Assembly (NCBI RefSeq): GCF_963678635.1
Contig: NC_087071.1
Coordinates: 40,255,797 to 40,319,796, forward strand
Direction of reading: 5' to 3'
Origin: Symsagittifera roscoffensis
Lineage: Eukaryota; Xenacoelomorpha; Acoela; Convolutidae
Length of the DNA: 64,000 nt
In this document: piece after piece, positions 34,092 to 46,450 of the stretch
Layout of the letters: each line of letters starts with the position of its first letter
How positions within the stretch are numbered: the first letter of the stretch is position 1
Notes under the pieces: model-generated
What the model saw: only the letters and a program-made list of their open reading frames with translations
Database searches by the model: none
Told to the model about the DNA's origin: nothing
Program-made: the position numbers and the translations under genes

Positions 34092-36504
34092 ACTTTTCTT
34101 TTATTTGAAAGCTTGTATCAAATTTAACCTTAAAAAACATTTTGATTTACTAGTAACAAAATGAAAATGACCCTTCGAAGAATTTCTCATAGCTAATTTA
34201 CATTTTTGATTTCTCGTGTGAGTATCTCAATTGGAGTACCACGTGAAAGTTCTAGACGCAAAAAAACGGCTTTGGGTCTTGAGTTACAAAAAAAGAGCTT
34301 CGCTCAACAAAATAACACAGTCCGGAAAGTGTGGGGATAATACAAATAGATTATCCTCGACAGGACTATCCTCGGCAGGATCCACGATTCAAAAGAAACA
34401 CTTTATTAATTTTTAAATTAAAAATTTCTTTTTCAAAAAAATGTTCTAACCACAGATAACAAAAAAAGCTTCAACGAAGTTGAGTTTTTAAGAGTGAGAA
34501 ACCTTCTCTACAACTATGAGAAGGTTTCGAGCGTGCAAAAAATATCAAGCGTGAGAAAAATGTCAAGCGAGAGAAAAATTGTGAGGTGTTTTATGACGTT
34601 TTGCAAACATCAGCAAATTTAAGAATAAAACCTCTTAGTGATGACACATGAATCTTTAATTTTTTTTGATCTTGAATTGATATTACTTAGTAAGGCAATT
34701 TATTAACCAAGGCTTTTTTATGGCTGAGGCAATTTAACATACCAACCCGCATCTAAGAGAATTGAAAAGAAAACAATGACAATGCTTTTTTTGCGATCCA
34801 AAATGCTATCATACTAATCGATTCTCATGTTGCGCTCAGACAAATAAATGGAAATAAAAATCAATTATAATCCCTGGTTCTTATCTAATTTAAATTTGAA
34901 TATAAAACATTTAAAGTCAATTGATTTGGATTTTGACCTCTTTGTTTTTGTTTCGCGTCGTGCAAAAATTTTGAAGAGTTTCTGCATATATCAATTGAGT
35001 AATGCGGAAGTTTCGCAAACTAAAGGTACGGCCTGCCCAATTTCTAAATCCCATACTTTCTTAATCTGCAGAATCAATTACGTTGACTGTTGACCTCTCC
35101 CTCCCAACGTTTGCCATGTTTTGACTTACAACCCCAGCACCCCAACGTTTGCTTTTTTTTGAAAATAGGGTCGAAAAAACCAATTTCTGAAAAAAACATG
35201 CCAAACAGACCATTTGCAGTTTTATTATCTCTCCATCTAAGGTTTATAAATTTTTTAGGAAAATTGTTAAATTGTTGAAAAGAGCAAAATTGAGAAAATG
35301 AGTAACATAGAAAAAGGAACTAAAATCAAAGTTGCGCAGGAAGGAAATTGAAATTCAACAGCACATAACCACTTTTTGTTTAAAATCCTATAAACACTTT
35401 ATGTTCGTTGTAATTTGTATCTCACTATATGGAAAAAAAAACGATTGTAATAGAGTTTATTTGGTCTGAATCTTTAAAAAAAGAAAAATAACCGACTATA
35501 TTTCACTTGAAATTGGTTTTCATGCTTTATTAAATAAAAGCAATCTAAACTACTTTTCTTTGATTCTAATTGATTATTTTTGACTTTTGTTGACATTGAC
35601 ACTAAAACTAAAGTTTAGTCTTAATTTTTTCATGAAACTCCAGTGCGGGTAAAGCAGTTTAAGGGAAGGATGTCAATTTGGGTTCAAATTAAATTTTCAT
35701 TGGATCAAAATCAAGTTTTTCTTAAGCAGCTCTTGGTAATCTTATTTCAGACTAAACGCTGGTGAGAAAATTCGTAACCTAATTTATACGGTTAGAAAAA
35801 ACATTCCTCTTGTATATCAAATCAAATACTAAAAAGTCTATGGACGCAAGGATTCCAGTTTCTCTCAAGCAAACTAAACATTCTTAATCTGGACAACTTT
35901 TTTCTTGTTTTGCTAAACACAACGCTTTAACTATAATCATTTAGCATCAACTTATTGGCTAGACATTTCCTGTCAAACTAAAAATCAGCCTTTTTGAAAC
36001 CTGCAGGAAACCACAAACATCGACTGGAAACTTTCGCAGCTCATCATTAGGAACTCTCAAACCTATAGTTGAAAATAATTGAAAGTTCTTTTTTTTGGGG
36101 CTTGGATTTTCTAGGCAAGCTGTTCTATCAAGAAACTGTGAGTTATTCTTTTGACCATTTCAAAAATTTCGACAATTTGAAAACATTTGTTAAAAAAAGT
36201 AACATCGAAGAGAGTTGAGTGATATATCATAGTAAAGTTTTTTCAGTATTGATTTGAAAAATAATAAAAAAATTTACAAAGATTTCCCAGTGCCGAAAAA
36301 AACGATTGGAAACCGTTGGTTTTGTCTATATTCGCGTGACTAAAGAGAGCAAGCACGTTTATTTTTGCCAAAATTAGGCCGTTCGCAAAAGCTTATTTAT
36401 GGTTACTTTTAATTTTACTCAAGTAAAAAGAGTTTTCAGAGATTTTAATAGTCAGTTTGATAATCAAAAACTTCAAAAAATATAAAAAATTTCTGCAAAA
36501 GAAA
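34092..36504. other. Gene-free interval
   Basis: No coding exon seen. An 11-bp perfect hairpin with a 9-base loop lies at 34498-34528, followed by two short repeats of TCAAGCGWGAGAAAAAT. Confidence 0.5.
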
Positions 36505-36704
36505 NNNNNNNNNNNNNNNNNNNNNNNNNNNNNNNNNNNNNNNNNNNNNNNNNNNNNNNNNNNNNNNNNNNNNNNNNNNNNNNNNNNNNNNNNNNNNNNN
36601 NNNNNNNNNNNNNNNNNNNNNNNNNNNNNNNNNNNNNNNNNNNNNNNNNNNNNNNNNNNNNNNNNNNNNNNNNNNNNNNNNNNNNNNNNNNNNNNNNNNN
36701 NNNN
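36505..36704. other. Assembly gap, 200 N
   Basis: Exactly 200 N, probably a fixed-size scaffold gap. It falls inside or at the edge of a CCCGGGTTGAC-family copy, which may have caused the break. Confidence 0.98.
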
Positions 36705-37201
36705 CCTCTTCATAACTTTTTTCAAAAACTCTTATTGCTCCTCTTTCTTTTGTATGACATGTTATTGTATCCCTTGATCAATGTCTGGTCATTTAAAAAA
36801 TCAAATTTTAGAAATAATCATCTTTGAAAACTTTTGCCAAAATTTAAAATTTCGTTACTTTCGTTATATTATTTGTGTGAGACAGTTTCAGGCTGTTTCC
36901 AATGCATTTTCAATGCGAGACGGCCAAATCTTTGGTTACTAATTTTGAGTAACCAAGGTTTATGTCATTTGTGTTCGGTTACGAACACAACCAAAAAAAA
37001 ATTTTGAGAAATTAAAATGTAAAAAATCAATATTTTTGGTTAATGGAAAAATGCTAGTCATACAATTTACATATATGAAAAAATACTAATCATAGACCTT
37101 TCATGCATTTTTCTGCACTTATAGAATTGTATGAAAAGTGTATGATTAGCATTTTTCCATATATGAAAATTGTATGACTAGCATTTTTGGTCAACCCGGG
37201 T
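36705..37201. mobile_element. CCCGGGTTGAC family, inverted copy cut by the gap
   Basis: Contains the GTGTTCGGTTACGAACAC palindrome near 36973 and the right end TTTGGTCAACCCGGG at 37201. The sequence from 36710 matches 31700-31790 in reverse orientation. Confidence 0.8.
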
Positions 37202-37991
37202 GACAGAACGTTAACGCTGTCTTTAATGTTTCTCGAATTGTTCCCTCAGATTGGCTATCAATCGATGATTTTTTAGTTATAAATTTTTCAGCATGCTTTG
37301 TTCGAAAATTAACTCCGAAACAAAAGCGCTGGGGCTTTATATTTTAATTTCAGGGCCTACGCATTTTAAAACCTGCCAATTTCTTACTAGCCAATAAGTT
37401 TTATATTATACATCGATACAATAGCTTTTATAATAATTTCGAAGCGCACAATGAATATTTCATCAACTTTGCTCATACTGAAAATTTGGCCAAAATAACA
37501 TCATTGTACTTTGCTTGAATACTATTTGACAAATGCAAAGAATGAGGCGTGCTTGAACAATTTTTCGTGAAAATTGCAGGCATTTAACAAATATACACTC
37601 GCTTTCAGTTTCAGTTTCAGATTTATTCATCAAACTGAGCCAAGAATTGCATCTGACACGTGATTCTGAAATTCTCATTTCTTTTATTTATACTTTAGAT
37701 ACTTGGATTTCCTTCGTCTTCTGCAGATAAAAGTCGCGAATTCCAATTTTCACCGAGGTGAGATTTTTTTTATTTGAAAAACTACGGTTCTTGACTTACG
37801 CTCAATCTTTTAAATAAAATGAGGTATTTGTGTTTTGACATCGTTATGCATGTATATATTTCGATTTCGTTTGACGGTGACGAACCTTGCAAGATACTTC
37901 CAATGCTGTATCAAACCAAATAAACCAAACAAACCGACTACCAAAAGCAGTCGGTTCCATAATTTGACATACTATATGGCTATTATATAAA
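37202..37991. other. Unassigned interval
   Basis: No feature recognised; short ORFs only. Confidence 0.45.
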
Positions 37992-38157
37992 CGGTTACAT
38001 ATCAGTATTTAGACAACCGCGTATTCAGACAAATACTGTTTCAACCAATCAGAATCGAGACAACGAAGAAACTAATAAATAATTATTATTTATTTTGGAT
38101 TATTTGTCTTTTCTCGATTCTGATTGGTTCATACAGTATTTGTCTAAATACTGACGA
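37992..38157. mobile_element. Palindromic MITE, copy 2, right end lost
   Basis: Same CGGTTACAT left end, arms and centre as 6672-6892, with a deletion in the left arm. The right arm ends abruptly at ACTGACGAGTC and is followed at once by family B sequence. Confidence 0.75.
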
Positions 38158-38164
38158 GTCTGAC

Positions 38165-38640
38165 GACTTTTTAACTAGCCATTTTTGACGGAATTTTTTT
38201 ATATCATTCGAAAGCTATTGTTGTCTTGAGCTTAAATTTGAAAAGATATTTCACCTGTGATTATTTTTCGTAAAGTTATGAGGGTTTAAAGATTGCCATT
38301 TTGGCCATTTTGACCAATTTGGGACAATTAACACGCGATATAATTCGCGCTATTATCGCGTAAGCGGAGATTTAATCCTTCCTAGAAATCGTTCCAAATT
38401 GGTTGAAAGAAGCTTATTTGCCGTAATTGATTTGTTACAAGGAGCGAAATCTATTGTTTTCTACTTTATATGGCGTGTGGGGGGATGATTTTCATAGAAA
38501 AATTTTCAAATTTTAGAAAAAAAAGTTTTTCATTTTATTTATTTCAGTTAATTTTTTTATGTTGTTTATAATACTGCTCCATAAACGTTAAAAGGCAGTC
38601 GGAACTTTCAGGGCTTCGCCCTGATACGAGCAGTCTTGTT
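38165..38640 (+). mobile_element. Dispersed repeat family B, copy 5, 5' truncated
   Basis: Begins mid-element at GACTTTTTAACTAGCC beside the MITE. The 3' end is complete: GGCAGTCGGAACTTTCAGGG, the AGGGCTTCGCCCT hairpin and GAGCAGTCTTGTT. Confidence 0.8.
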
Positions 38641-39325
38641 TTGTTTTCGGGTTCGTTCTTTGTGGAAAAAATTTGAGAATCTGATGAAGAATTGCAATTC
38701 AGACGACAATGTAAGAAATACTACTAAATTTTGCCACAATACAACAATTAGAGTCATTCAAAACTGAGCTGTAGCTATGATAGACAGATCTCTTAAAAAT
38801 AGTGATTCTCAAACATTCAACTCATTGGAAGCTTATCACATTGAAACACGCACAAGTTAACGTGCAACTGTTTTTGAGCGAAAGTGATAGCCAATTTGCG
38901 TAACTTGTCCCAAACCTTCTCAGGGCGGTAACATAAAAAGAACTCTGAGCTTACAGTACACGTAACTAATTGGAAAAAAAACATTTAAACTCTTGGGACG
39001 AAGTAATACTGTACACTTTGAAATGAGCCCGCAGTGAGATTCCTAGAATAATAACCGATTATAATCGATTTAAGTGATCAAAAATGTTGCTTCTATGGTT
39101 GACTATCATTACACTTTGGGAATACGCAATCGGTTATAATCTATTGTTGTTCTTAGAGAAGTTATCATCTAGTCTATATAGTTTGAATGGTGGGAGTTTG
39201 TGTAAAAAACTTGAGGTGAGGGGGAGACAAGTAGAAAAAAGAAAAGAAGGAAACACTGAAATTTTTAGCTGTAGCAAAAAGCAAAATACAACTAAGCGAT
39301 TACAACGCTCAAGTTTTGAATATTT
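38641..39325. other. Left flank of gypsy-2
   Basis: No gene. TAATCGATTATAAT-type motifs occur here and again at 44930-45080, on both sides of the insertion. Confidence 0.45.
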
Positions 39326-39539
39326 TGTCATATGGTGCTAACTCAGTTCGTGACAGTTTAAATTCTAGCCATCAATCAACTGTCAATCGTGTTGCTAATT
39401 AGTCGGTTGACAGTTGCTGATCTTCGGTTTTGTCTGTCACCCTTGGTTGACCTCTAATGTCACTCTTGGATTTAACTTCGTAAGATTAAGTTACATATAT
39501 TGTCGGGATTTACTTTTTGCTTGATTCACCTCTTCAACA
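39326..39539 (+). repeat. gypsy-2 5' LTR
   Basis: 214 bp, starting TGTCATATGG and ending TTCAACA. Paired with 44680-44887. Confidence 0.85.
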
Positions 39540-39540
39540 A

Positions 39541-39580
39541 TGCGCAGTCGGCGGTTTCAAGTGGGGGAAAAACCCACTTG
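39541..39580 (+). promoter_or_regulatory. gypsy-2 primer-binding site and adjoining hairpin
   Basis: TGCGCAGTCGGCGG matches the tRNA-Ser type of site with one base missing, and GTTTCAA after it resembles the T-arm complement. It runs into a perfect 8-bp hairpin at 39558-39580 (CAAGTGGG / CCCACTTG). Confidence 0.6.
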
Positions 39581-39744
39581 CTATCACCGGATTCTGGCCA
39601 CCGAAATGCATTGAACCGCCAATGCTATGGGAGTTTTGGATGAATAGATTTCAAGGGGAATAGTGACAAAGTACGCGATTAACCCGAAAAATTATTATTT
39701 CGCGACCACTCTCACCGAAACCCAAATCACCGCTTGTAGGGGAA

Positions 39745-40560
39745 GTGGACGGAAAGAACCGTTTGAAATCCGAACAAACACTAATCTCAAACTTGTACAT
39801 GTGTCTGAGCGAAAAGGGACAGGATGAGCTGCATAAAAGACGAACACAATTGGACCTCTCAACGGTTCGTTACCCAAGGATGTTAGATGCACTGGAGACG
39901 GAATTAAAAAAGGAAAGGAATGAGACGTATGAGACATTCCAATTTCTCGCTCGGAAACAGCAAATCAATGAGAGTCTCGAGTAATTTCACTCTGTTTTAA
40001 GTGGGCTTGCGGCCCGATATAACTTGGGAGCATTAGAAGATCGAATCTTCAGGGACTTGTTCATTGTCAACATGAACAACCGTGTAGCGCAGAATGAACT
40101 GTGCCGATCCACCAAAACACCGGAATATGTGTTTAGGATTGCTCTTTCGAACGAGTGGGGCAACAAGTACGCAAAATCATATGTAGAAACATCCGCCGGG
40201 GAAATATTGGAACCCGAGGATCAGCAGGGGGAGCGATCCAAATAAAATCCAAACCGGTCGGAATAATACAAGGAGGATTCAGAAAAGGTCGTTCACGGGC
40301 AGGAGCATGTACCACGGACGCGGATCGATTCGGTGGTGGGGATATGGGGAAATATGATGCAAAGCAATCGATGTTACAACCGCGATCAACCAAACTTTAC
40401 CCGGGAACATATAAGCAAGTGTCCAGCCAAGGTAGTCACTTCTAATTGTTGTCGCAAAATAGGACCTTTTGAACGTACCTGCAGGGTGAAGCGTGGAAAT
40501 CGGCGAGGAAGAGGGGCAGTGGGAATAATTTCGGGAGAATGATGACAATAGGGAATCTGG
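39745..40560 (+). pseudogene. gypsy-2 Gag remnant
   Basis: Capsid-like frame 39745-40245 with one TAA at 39982-39984; it includes ALEDRIFRDLFIVNMNNRVAQ, a typical gypsy capsid segment. Upstream sequence in this frame has stops, so the start is lost. A shifted frame continues to Cys-rich remnants of zinc knuckles (HISKCPAK and NCCRKIGPFERTC) at about 40400-40480. Confidence 0.7.
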
Positions 40561-40661
40561 AAGACGACGTAACATCCCAACACGCAAGCTCCATCGGATG
40601 GGTAAACCCGAGTAAGCCAGTAGTACCCTCGTAATTTTCAAGCAGCTCGGATGGGGACTAC

Positions 40662-40880
40662 ATGGTAATGGCTGTGAGACATAAGAAACTCACTGAGCTT
40701 AAAATTGCTGTGGCACAACTGCCGATTCGGATAAACGGAAGAGCTAGTCGGGTGTGGATCAATAGTGGGTCCCCAATCTCTATCTTCACCATCGTGGAAT
40801 TGCTACGAACCCTTAGAGCATCGGGGTTAAAGCGGGAAAATTCCGTTAGAGCTGATTGGAACTATGACTGTTATTTTTGA
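40662..40880 (+). pseudogene. gypsy-2 protease remnant, active site altered
   Basis: VWINSGSPISIFT fits the retroviral protease active site, but the catalytic Asp position (40761-40763) is Asn, a G to A change from the expected codon. Confidence 0.6.
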
Positions 40881-41079
40881 GTCAAATGGAACCGACCATT
40901 CATCATCTGAAGGGACTTGATGACACAATTGGGACTGCAGTTGGTTCAACAAACGCCAGGTGACCAGATATTGTCTAATGACGAGGAGTTGAAAGAGGAA
41001 TCGGGGCAAGATGGGGAGCTAGATTTGTGGCAAGACTAATTCGGTTAGCAGTTTTCAAATCTTTTTAAATTGGTGGGGA

Positions 41080-41620
41080 AAATAAGAAAATATAAGGTGC
41101 AGGCGGAATTTTTTGAGAAACTAACACCAGTACAATAGAAGGCTCGACGAGTCCCAGTATCATTACAAGGAAAAGTGGATAAGGAAATCGATAAACTATT
41201 GAAACAATGTCACATCGAAAAGCTTGAAGAATGTTTGGATAAATATTTCGTGTCGCCAATCGTAATAACAGTGAAAAAGGTGGGTCAGTAAAACTAGCGC
41301 TCGAGTCAAGGGAGCTAAATAAACACGTGCATAAAAATAAATACCAAAAGCTAAATATCGAGGAATTAATAGGCACCGTGGGGCAAACAATCAGCGAGAA
41401 GAAACTGGGGGATATATATTTTTTAACAATGGACCTAACGTACGCATATGGTCAGTTTCCTTTGAGCATAAAAACGAGCGTACAATGCAAATTTTTTCTT
41501 CTCGGAGATCGGTTAACGGGTAAGTACCGGCTCAAAACAGGACTCTAAGGCCTAATCACGATGCCGGCTGAATTTCAGCGCGCAATGGATTGCTTCTGTC
41601 CGAATTTCCACAAGCGCTGT
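41080..41620 (+). pseudogene. gypsy-2 reverse transcriptase remnant
   Basis: Contains KYFVSPIVITVKK, ALESRELN, LTMDLTYAYGQ (first catalytic Asp kept) and MPAEFQRAMD. The palm with YxDD and the thumb are missing: the sequence passes within about 100 bases to the RNase H domain. Confidence 0.75.
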
Positions 41621-41689
41621 TTGCAAAAAATTGGGACCGGACGGGTGGAGACCGACTTCATTTGCCTCAAGGTACCTCACTGTTGCGGA

Positions 41690-42134
41690 GAATAAGTATT
41701 CGACGAATTAATTAGAAATTTTGGCAGTAGTATCGTGGGCTGAATATTTCCGAAATTACATAATGGGCAGGAAATTTCTTGTAGTAACAGACCAGAAAGC
41801 GCTAGTTTCTCTTTTAAACGGCAATAACAAGAAAAACAAAACGATGTTTAGCCGTTTAACGCGGTGGTTGGACCGACTCATTCCTTTTGACTTTCAAGTG
41901 GAACAAACACCAGGGGCGAAATATGGGTTGGTGGATTATTTATCACGACATCCAAATAATGAAGCAATACTAATTAGTACCTACGATAACATGTTCACAG
42001 TAGCAAAGATTAACTCAAAACGTAACGCTCTCGGTTTTGTTCAAGAAAGCGCATCCAGGGAGAATCAATTACGTAATAATGCATCCAAGGGACCGCATTT
42101 TAAAATAAATAACCAACGTTATATTAATATTTGA
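41690..42134 (+). pseudogene. gypsy-2 RNase H remnant
   Basis: AVVSWAEYFRNYIMGRKFLVVTDQKALVSLL, then FSRLTRWLDRLIPFDFQVEQ and YGLVDYLSRHP parallel the gypsy-1 domain. The N-terminal part of the domain is lost in the deletion. Confidence 0.8.
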
Positions 42135-42499
42135 AAATTCGTCACGCAATAAGCCAGTAGATGGCGTCAAATCATGCGAACAGAAATTGACCAATCAGAA
42201 ACGAACAAATGGCTTAAACCAACGGTTGCGAAATACGAACGAGAATTTAGTCGGTGCTTTTACTCAATTGGAAAGAAGTTGTTTAAAATTTTCGAATTCA
42301 GGAAATCACATCAAAATGGAGCAGAGTGTGAAGAAATTGCAATTTATTTTTGAACGAACTGTTTGGATAGTAGTAGTGACGAGATAGAAAAGTTAACATC
42401 GTGTTTAAATTTAGAAGCAATTACCAAGGAGACTAGATCAGTAAGAACAAATCAACTTTATTTTTACCTTCAGCATTTAAAGGCGAAACAATTTCACTG

Positions 42500-43480
42500 G
42501 TGGACCTAAATACTGTGTGTATGTCAATTGTACTCCGCGGATATAAAATTGTGAGCAAGAACACTTCTCATCCTGAGTTATTTAATTTACAATTTTGTGA
42601 GTCCAATTATGTTTCCGTTCCTCAACTAAGTGCAATCAGAGACTTAATCAAAACAAAAGACCCAAAAATCCACGAAAAAGTTTCGACTATGAACCGCTAT
42701 TATTCCCAATTTGTAATCGTTTTTCTTGCGAAGGAAAATGTTGTTTGGATGGATGAAAAACTCGTTATACCTATGAAACTTCAAACCTCAATTAATAACC
42801 GAAATCACGCTTTCCATCAAGGAAAAACTAACATGTTTGATGCCGCCAAAGACGTCTGGTATCCTTACATTTACCGGTCGATTGCCTCAAAAGCCGAAAA
42901 TTGTCCGGAGTGTACAGCCGACGGTAAGACCTTAAAACGCCTTTTAACTAAATTCAGATTGGAAAAACACCCGAACCAAAAAAAAACCTAACGAATCGGT
43001 TCAGCTTAATTTTTGGGGTCCCATTAACTAATTAAAAGAGTTTCAGAAATACGTGTTAGTTGCGGTTGATCGTTTCTCACGTTGGCCGTCAGCAATAGTC
43101 ACTGAAAAAAACCAGTCAGATGAGATCATGAAGTTTCTAAAAAGCTGTATAGCAAACCACGGCGTACCCAGGAAAACCCGTGGAACAGGGAACCACTCTT
43201 ATGTCAAACGAAGTGAAAGCTTTCTGAAATGGGGAGCGTATCGAAATCACAAAATCACCGGTAAATGACCACCGGGCAACCGGATGTGTAGATTGCAGCA
43301 TCGGTAGTCTTAAAAACACGATTCGTACAAGAAAAACATCCGGAAGCTTTAGAAAAATGATCGAAAGAGCCCTTGGTGCTCTCAGATTCTCAAAGGTTGC
43401 AACGTTGAAAATATCGCCATTCGAGGCGCACCACGGTCGAGAAGCGAATACGGTGCTAAGAAATCTCCCTCCAAAATCTG
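42500..43480 (+). pseudogene. gypsy-2 integrase remnant
   Basis: The HHCC zinc domain is seen as NHAFH and CPEC (42500-42991). After two stops the core continues with YVLVAVDRFSRWPSA (43053-43268). The catalytic Glu position in the GCVDCSIGSL segment (about 43290) reads Asp, and the second Asp region is garbled. Confidence 0.75.
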
Positions 43481-44670
43481 AATTGGTCTGGAGTAATTAA
43501 AACGAAGAAAGTTTGTTTAGATGAAGCTGACCAGAATATGAGGGGCATGCCACATCCTACCGAGACTAACTGGGGCGTGAGGTCAGATCTTGATTACGAC
43601 CTCAGACACAGGAGCCCTTCGCGCAAGCTCACCGATGAGCAGACCGAAAACCCAGTCGATTAACCGTCTATCATAAAATCCGCGGAACAGAGCGGACAAC
43701 TGGGACCATCTGGCTCATTGTACCAGCTAACCGGAAACAGAAATTTAAAAAGTTACAAACTAATCCATTCAAAAATATAATCAGGTGGTGCTCATACGTT
43801 AACGCCAAACAACGGAGTTGTGCTTAGGAAATCGGGTGCGAAAATGAAGCCAAAGGCAAAAAAAGCAAAGCTAACTTAGCACCACCAACTCCGCAAGAAG
43901 TAAAGGAACGGGCCATGAAGAAAGCCAACGCCGAAAAATAGCAGCGGAAAATAAACGGACGACGATTCGAAAATAGTGGGTCAGAATCGGATGAGAGCGA
44001 CAATCTACCAATTATTTCTGCAAAACGGGCGACAGTAGCAACAGCAGACACACAAGTAGGACCGTCACAGGAAATAGTCACGCCAGCAGGACCAATAAGC
44101 GAGCAGGACCAACAAGGACAAGATCAACACGAGAAACAGGGCGACAAAAAAAGTAATCCGGTACCAGATGCTGGAAGTGAAAATGACACTATTCCAGCAC
44201 GCGGCGGCGAGATGGAGTCCATTCCACCAGACCCTAAGTTACCAGCACCCGCGGATAAGAAACGCAAGACAACACGGAAAGCCAGATTGATCTCATACAG
44301 CAGCCAGGACGATAGCCAGGACTAAACAGCGTCGCGAAGAAGTGGACGAAAAAGGACAGCAGTGACGAAAATGGTAGGGGTGATGATCGACTACATAGCT
44401 AGCAAAAATGATAGAGAGGAGGAAAAGTAACGTAAAAACTTAAAAACTGAAAAAACTATCGTGAGCCCAGGGAGAGGGTTAACTGTTATTGGTCTTAAAC
44501 TCAAAATCCGTATCACCACTGAGTGATTTCTTTAGTTGTCTAAAACCGTCGTTATTTAAACTAGTTCAATAACTTTAAAATTCATCACTCAGTATTTTCG
44601 TCAATTTCTCACATAATTTAACAATCAACATCTAGCAGTTTTTTCAGTTATTTAAAGTTTTCATTTATTG
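43481..44670 (+). pseudogene. gypsy-2 pol tail and 3' untranslated region
   Basis: Decayed hydrophilic, Ala/Gln/Lys-rich coding remnants to about 44320, corresponding in place to the gypsy-1 integrase tail. After that it is noncoding up to the polypurine tract. Confidence 0.5.
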
Positions 44671-44679
44671 AAGGGGGAG
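44671..44679 (+). promoter_or_regulatory. gypsy-2 polypurine tract
   Basis: AAGGGGGAG immediately before the 3' LTR. Confidence 0.75.
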
Positions 44680-44887
44680 TGTCATATGGTGCTAATTCAG
44701 TTCGTCAGAGTTCTAGCCATCAATCATTTGTCAATCGTGGTGCTAATTAGTCTGTTGACAGGTGCTGACCTTCGGTACTGTCTGTCACCCTTAGTTGACC
44801 TCTATTGTCTTTCTTGGATTTAACTTTGTAAGATTAAGTTACACTTACTGTCGGAATTTACTAGCTGCTTGATTCACCTCTTCAACA
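44680..44887 (+). repeat. gypsy-2 3' LTR
   Basis: 208 bp, starting TGTCATATGG and ending TTCAACA; followed by ATTT, as in the 5' flank. Confidence 0.85.
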
Positions 44888-45880
44888 ATTTACTTACTAA
44901 GTTTTGGTAAATCGAGATGGTTGCTCAGAAAAACCTATTATAATCCATTATAACCATTATAATCATTCCTAATGGCATAAATTCTCTCCAACTCTATTTG
45001 TTTTGTAATCGATTATTAGTCCGTTATTACCAATAAAATTGGATTTTTATAAAGACATTCCATAAAAATCGATTAATATCCATTACCTCATGGCAATGTG
45101 AGCGTAACCACGAAGGAATACCCGCATATGGACAATCCTTTTCGTATAAGTGTCACAGCGCATATAAATGTTGAATGTACCATTTTATTTAACATTTCTT
45201 GTTTTCGAGTTTTTGAGCGGCAATCAAGGCTCGCTCACTGATCACTATTTCTGTGCTTAGGAAAACCAATTTTTGATTGCAAGGAATTCTCCGAATACTG
45301 ACCCTTTACGCATAACTGTCGAAATTTATACATATGAACGTATAACGAAAGATATCTATACTAAATGAGAATACGCAGCCCAGCAAGTGTTCAAAAAGAT
45401 TCAAAAAGACATATTGCCATAAAAAAAACTGAAAACTAACCAGGCTGAAGGTTTCAATTAGAAACTAGTAAATTTTCAAATCACTTTTGTTGTTTCGGCT
45501 GATGTTTATCAGGCAATTTTACAGTTTTAGAAATTTAAGAAGAAGTTTCAACAAAATAAACCTACATATCAATAAGTATCCAAGAGCATAATGGTCTAAG
45601 AAATGGTCTTGCAAACTGAGGGTATGAGTTTAAAAATCATGTACAGCTGGTTATCGCGCGGACAGAGTTGAGGACATTTCAAAACCACACCAAAAAATTT
45701 TATAATGAAATTTTTGTATCGGCGGGGGGGGGGGGGGGGGTTTGGCTCTTTCTCTGCGAAACACATCGGACTCTTTCCAACTTAAGATTATTCATGACTT
45801 ACTACTATTTGTTCTCCTGTGATAAAACCGATTATAAGTAACATGCGTTTTGGGTTTTATTTAATCGAAAAAAAAAGATT
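44888..45880. other. Interval between gypsy-2 and gypsy-3
   Basis: No gene. Contains a run of 17 G at 45724-45740. A 5' LTR of gypsy-3 would be expected near the right end, but I could not identify one. Confidence 0.45.
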
Positions 45881-45899
45881 TTTGATTGACAAAATTTTT

Positions 45900-46450
45900 G
45901 ATCTAGTAGTAGGTCGGTCTGGTGAAAAGTCGGTCTCACATAAAAACTCTGGAAAAAGACTCCTCGACATAAATTTTGCAGAAATCTGGGAGTTATTAAA
46001 AACCATGCTCACTATAACTACAAACCTGACTTATGAAAATTACAAATTCTTTGGGCGAGTCACTAGAAAAAAAACTAGATGACCTAGAGACGGAACTAGT
46101 AACAAATACTTTTATTACTAACAGGAGAAATGTGGAAATTCAGAAAAATCTGTGTATCGAATATATAACCCAAAAGAATGTATTAGCTTATGTACTAGTC
46201 CACGAAAAAGGCACAAAGATATATCAACCGTTTGTAAAACATCCTGTAAATAGTTCTTTCCAAAATTATATTTTGTAAAAAGCGAACCGACCTTGAAAAT
46301 TTCATAAAGTTAATTATGTAGAAATTGTGGTCAATTCAAGAAAAGACACCCTACATCTTGCCCCGCTAGAGCGCGAAATTATGTTAATTGCGGCCGTAAA
46401 GATCGTTTTGCCAAAAACTGCAAAAACACAGCCTGGGCACAAACCAAGTT
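45900..46450 (+). pseudogene. gypsy-3 Gag remnant
   Basis: Two frames joined near 46070 give LTYENYKFFGRVTRKK and LDDLETELVTNTF, similar in place to Gag capsid. At 46318-46434 come CRNCGQFKKRHPTSC and NCGRKDRFAKNC, two zinc-knuckle remnants. Confidence 0.6.

Larger units (their letters stand above)
39326..44887 (+). mobile_element. Ty3/gypsy LTR retrotransposon (gypsy-2), decayed
   Basis: Two LTRs of about 210 bp (TGTCATATGGTGCTAA to CTTCAACA), ATTT on both flanks as a 4-bp duplication, a primer site, gag and pol remnants in normal order, and a polypurine tract. It has many stops and an internal deletion between RT and RNase H. LTR divergence is visibly greater than in gypsy-1, so it is older. 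Protein similarity to gypsy-1 (RNase H and integrase) shows the same clade. Confidence 0.88.

Noticed and set aside
36393..36777. ORFs on both strands across the gap
   Set aside because: They are open only because N is not read as a stop.
38600..38640. Family B 3' end as a Helitron terminus
   Set aside because: Hairpin stem is only about 5 bp and no CTRR end follows at the expected distance; kept as an unclassified family.
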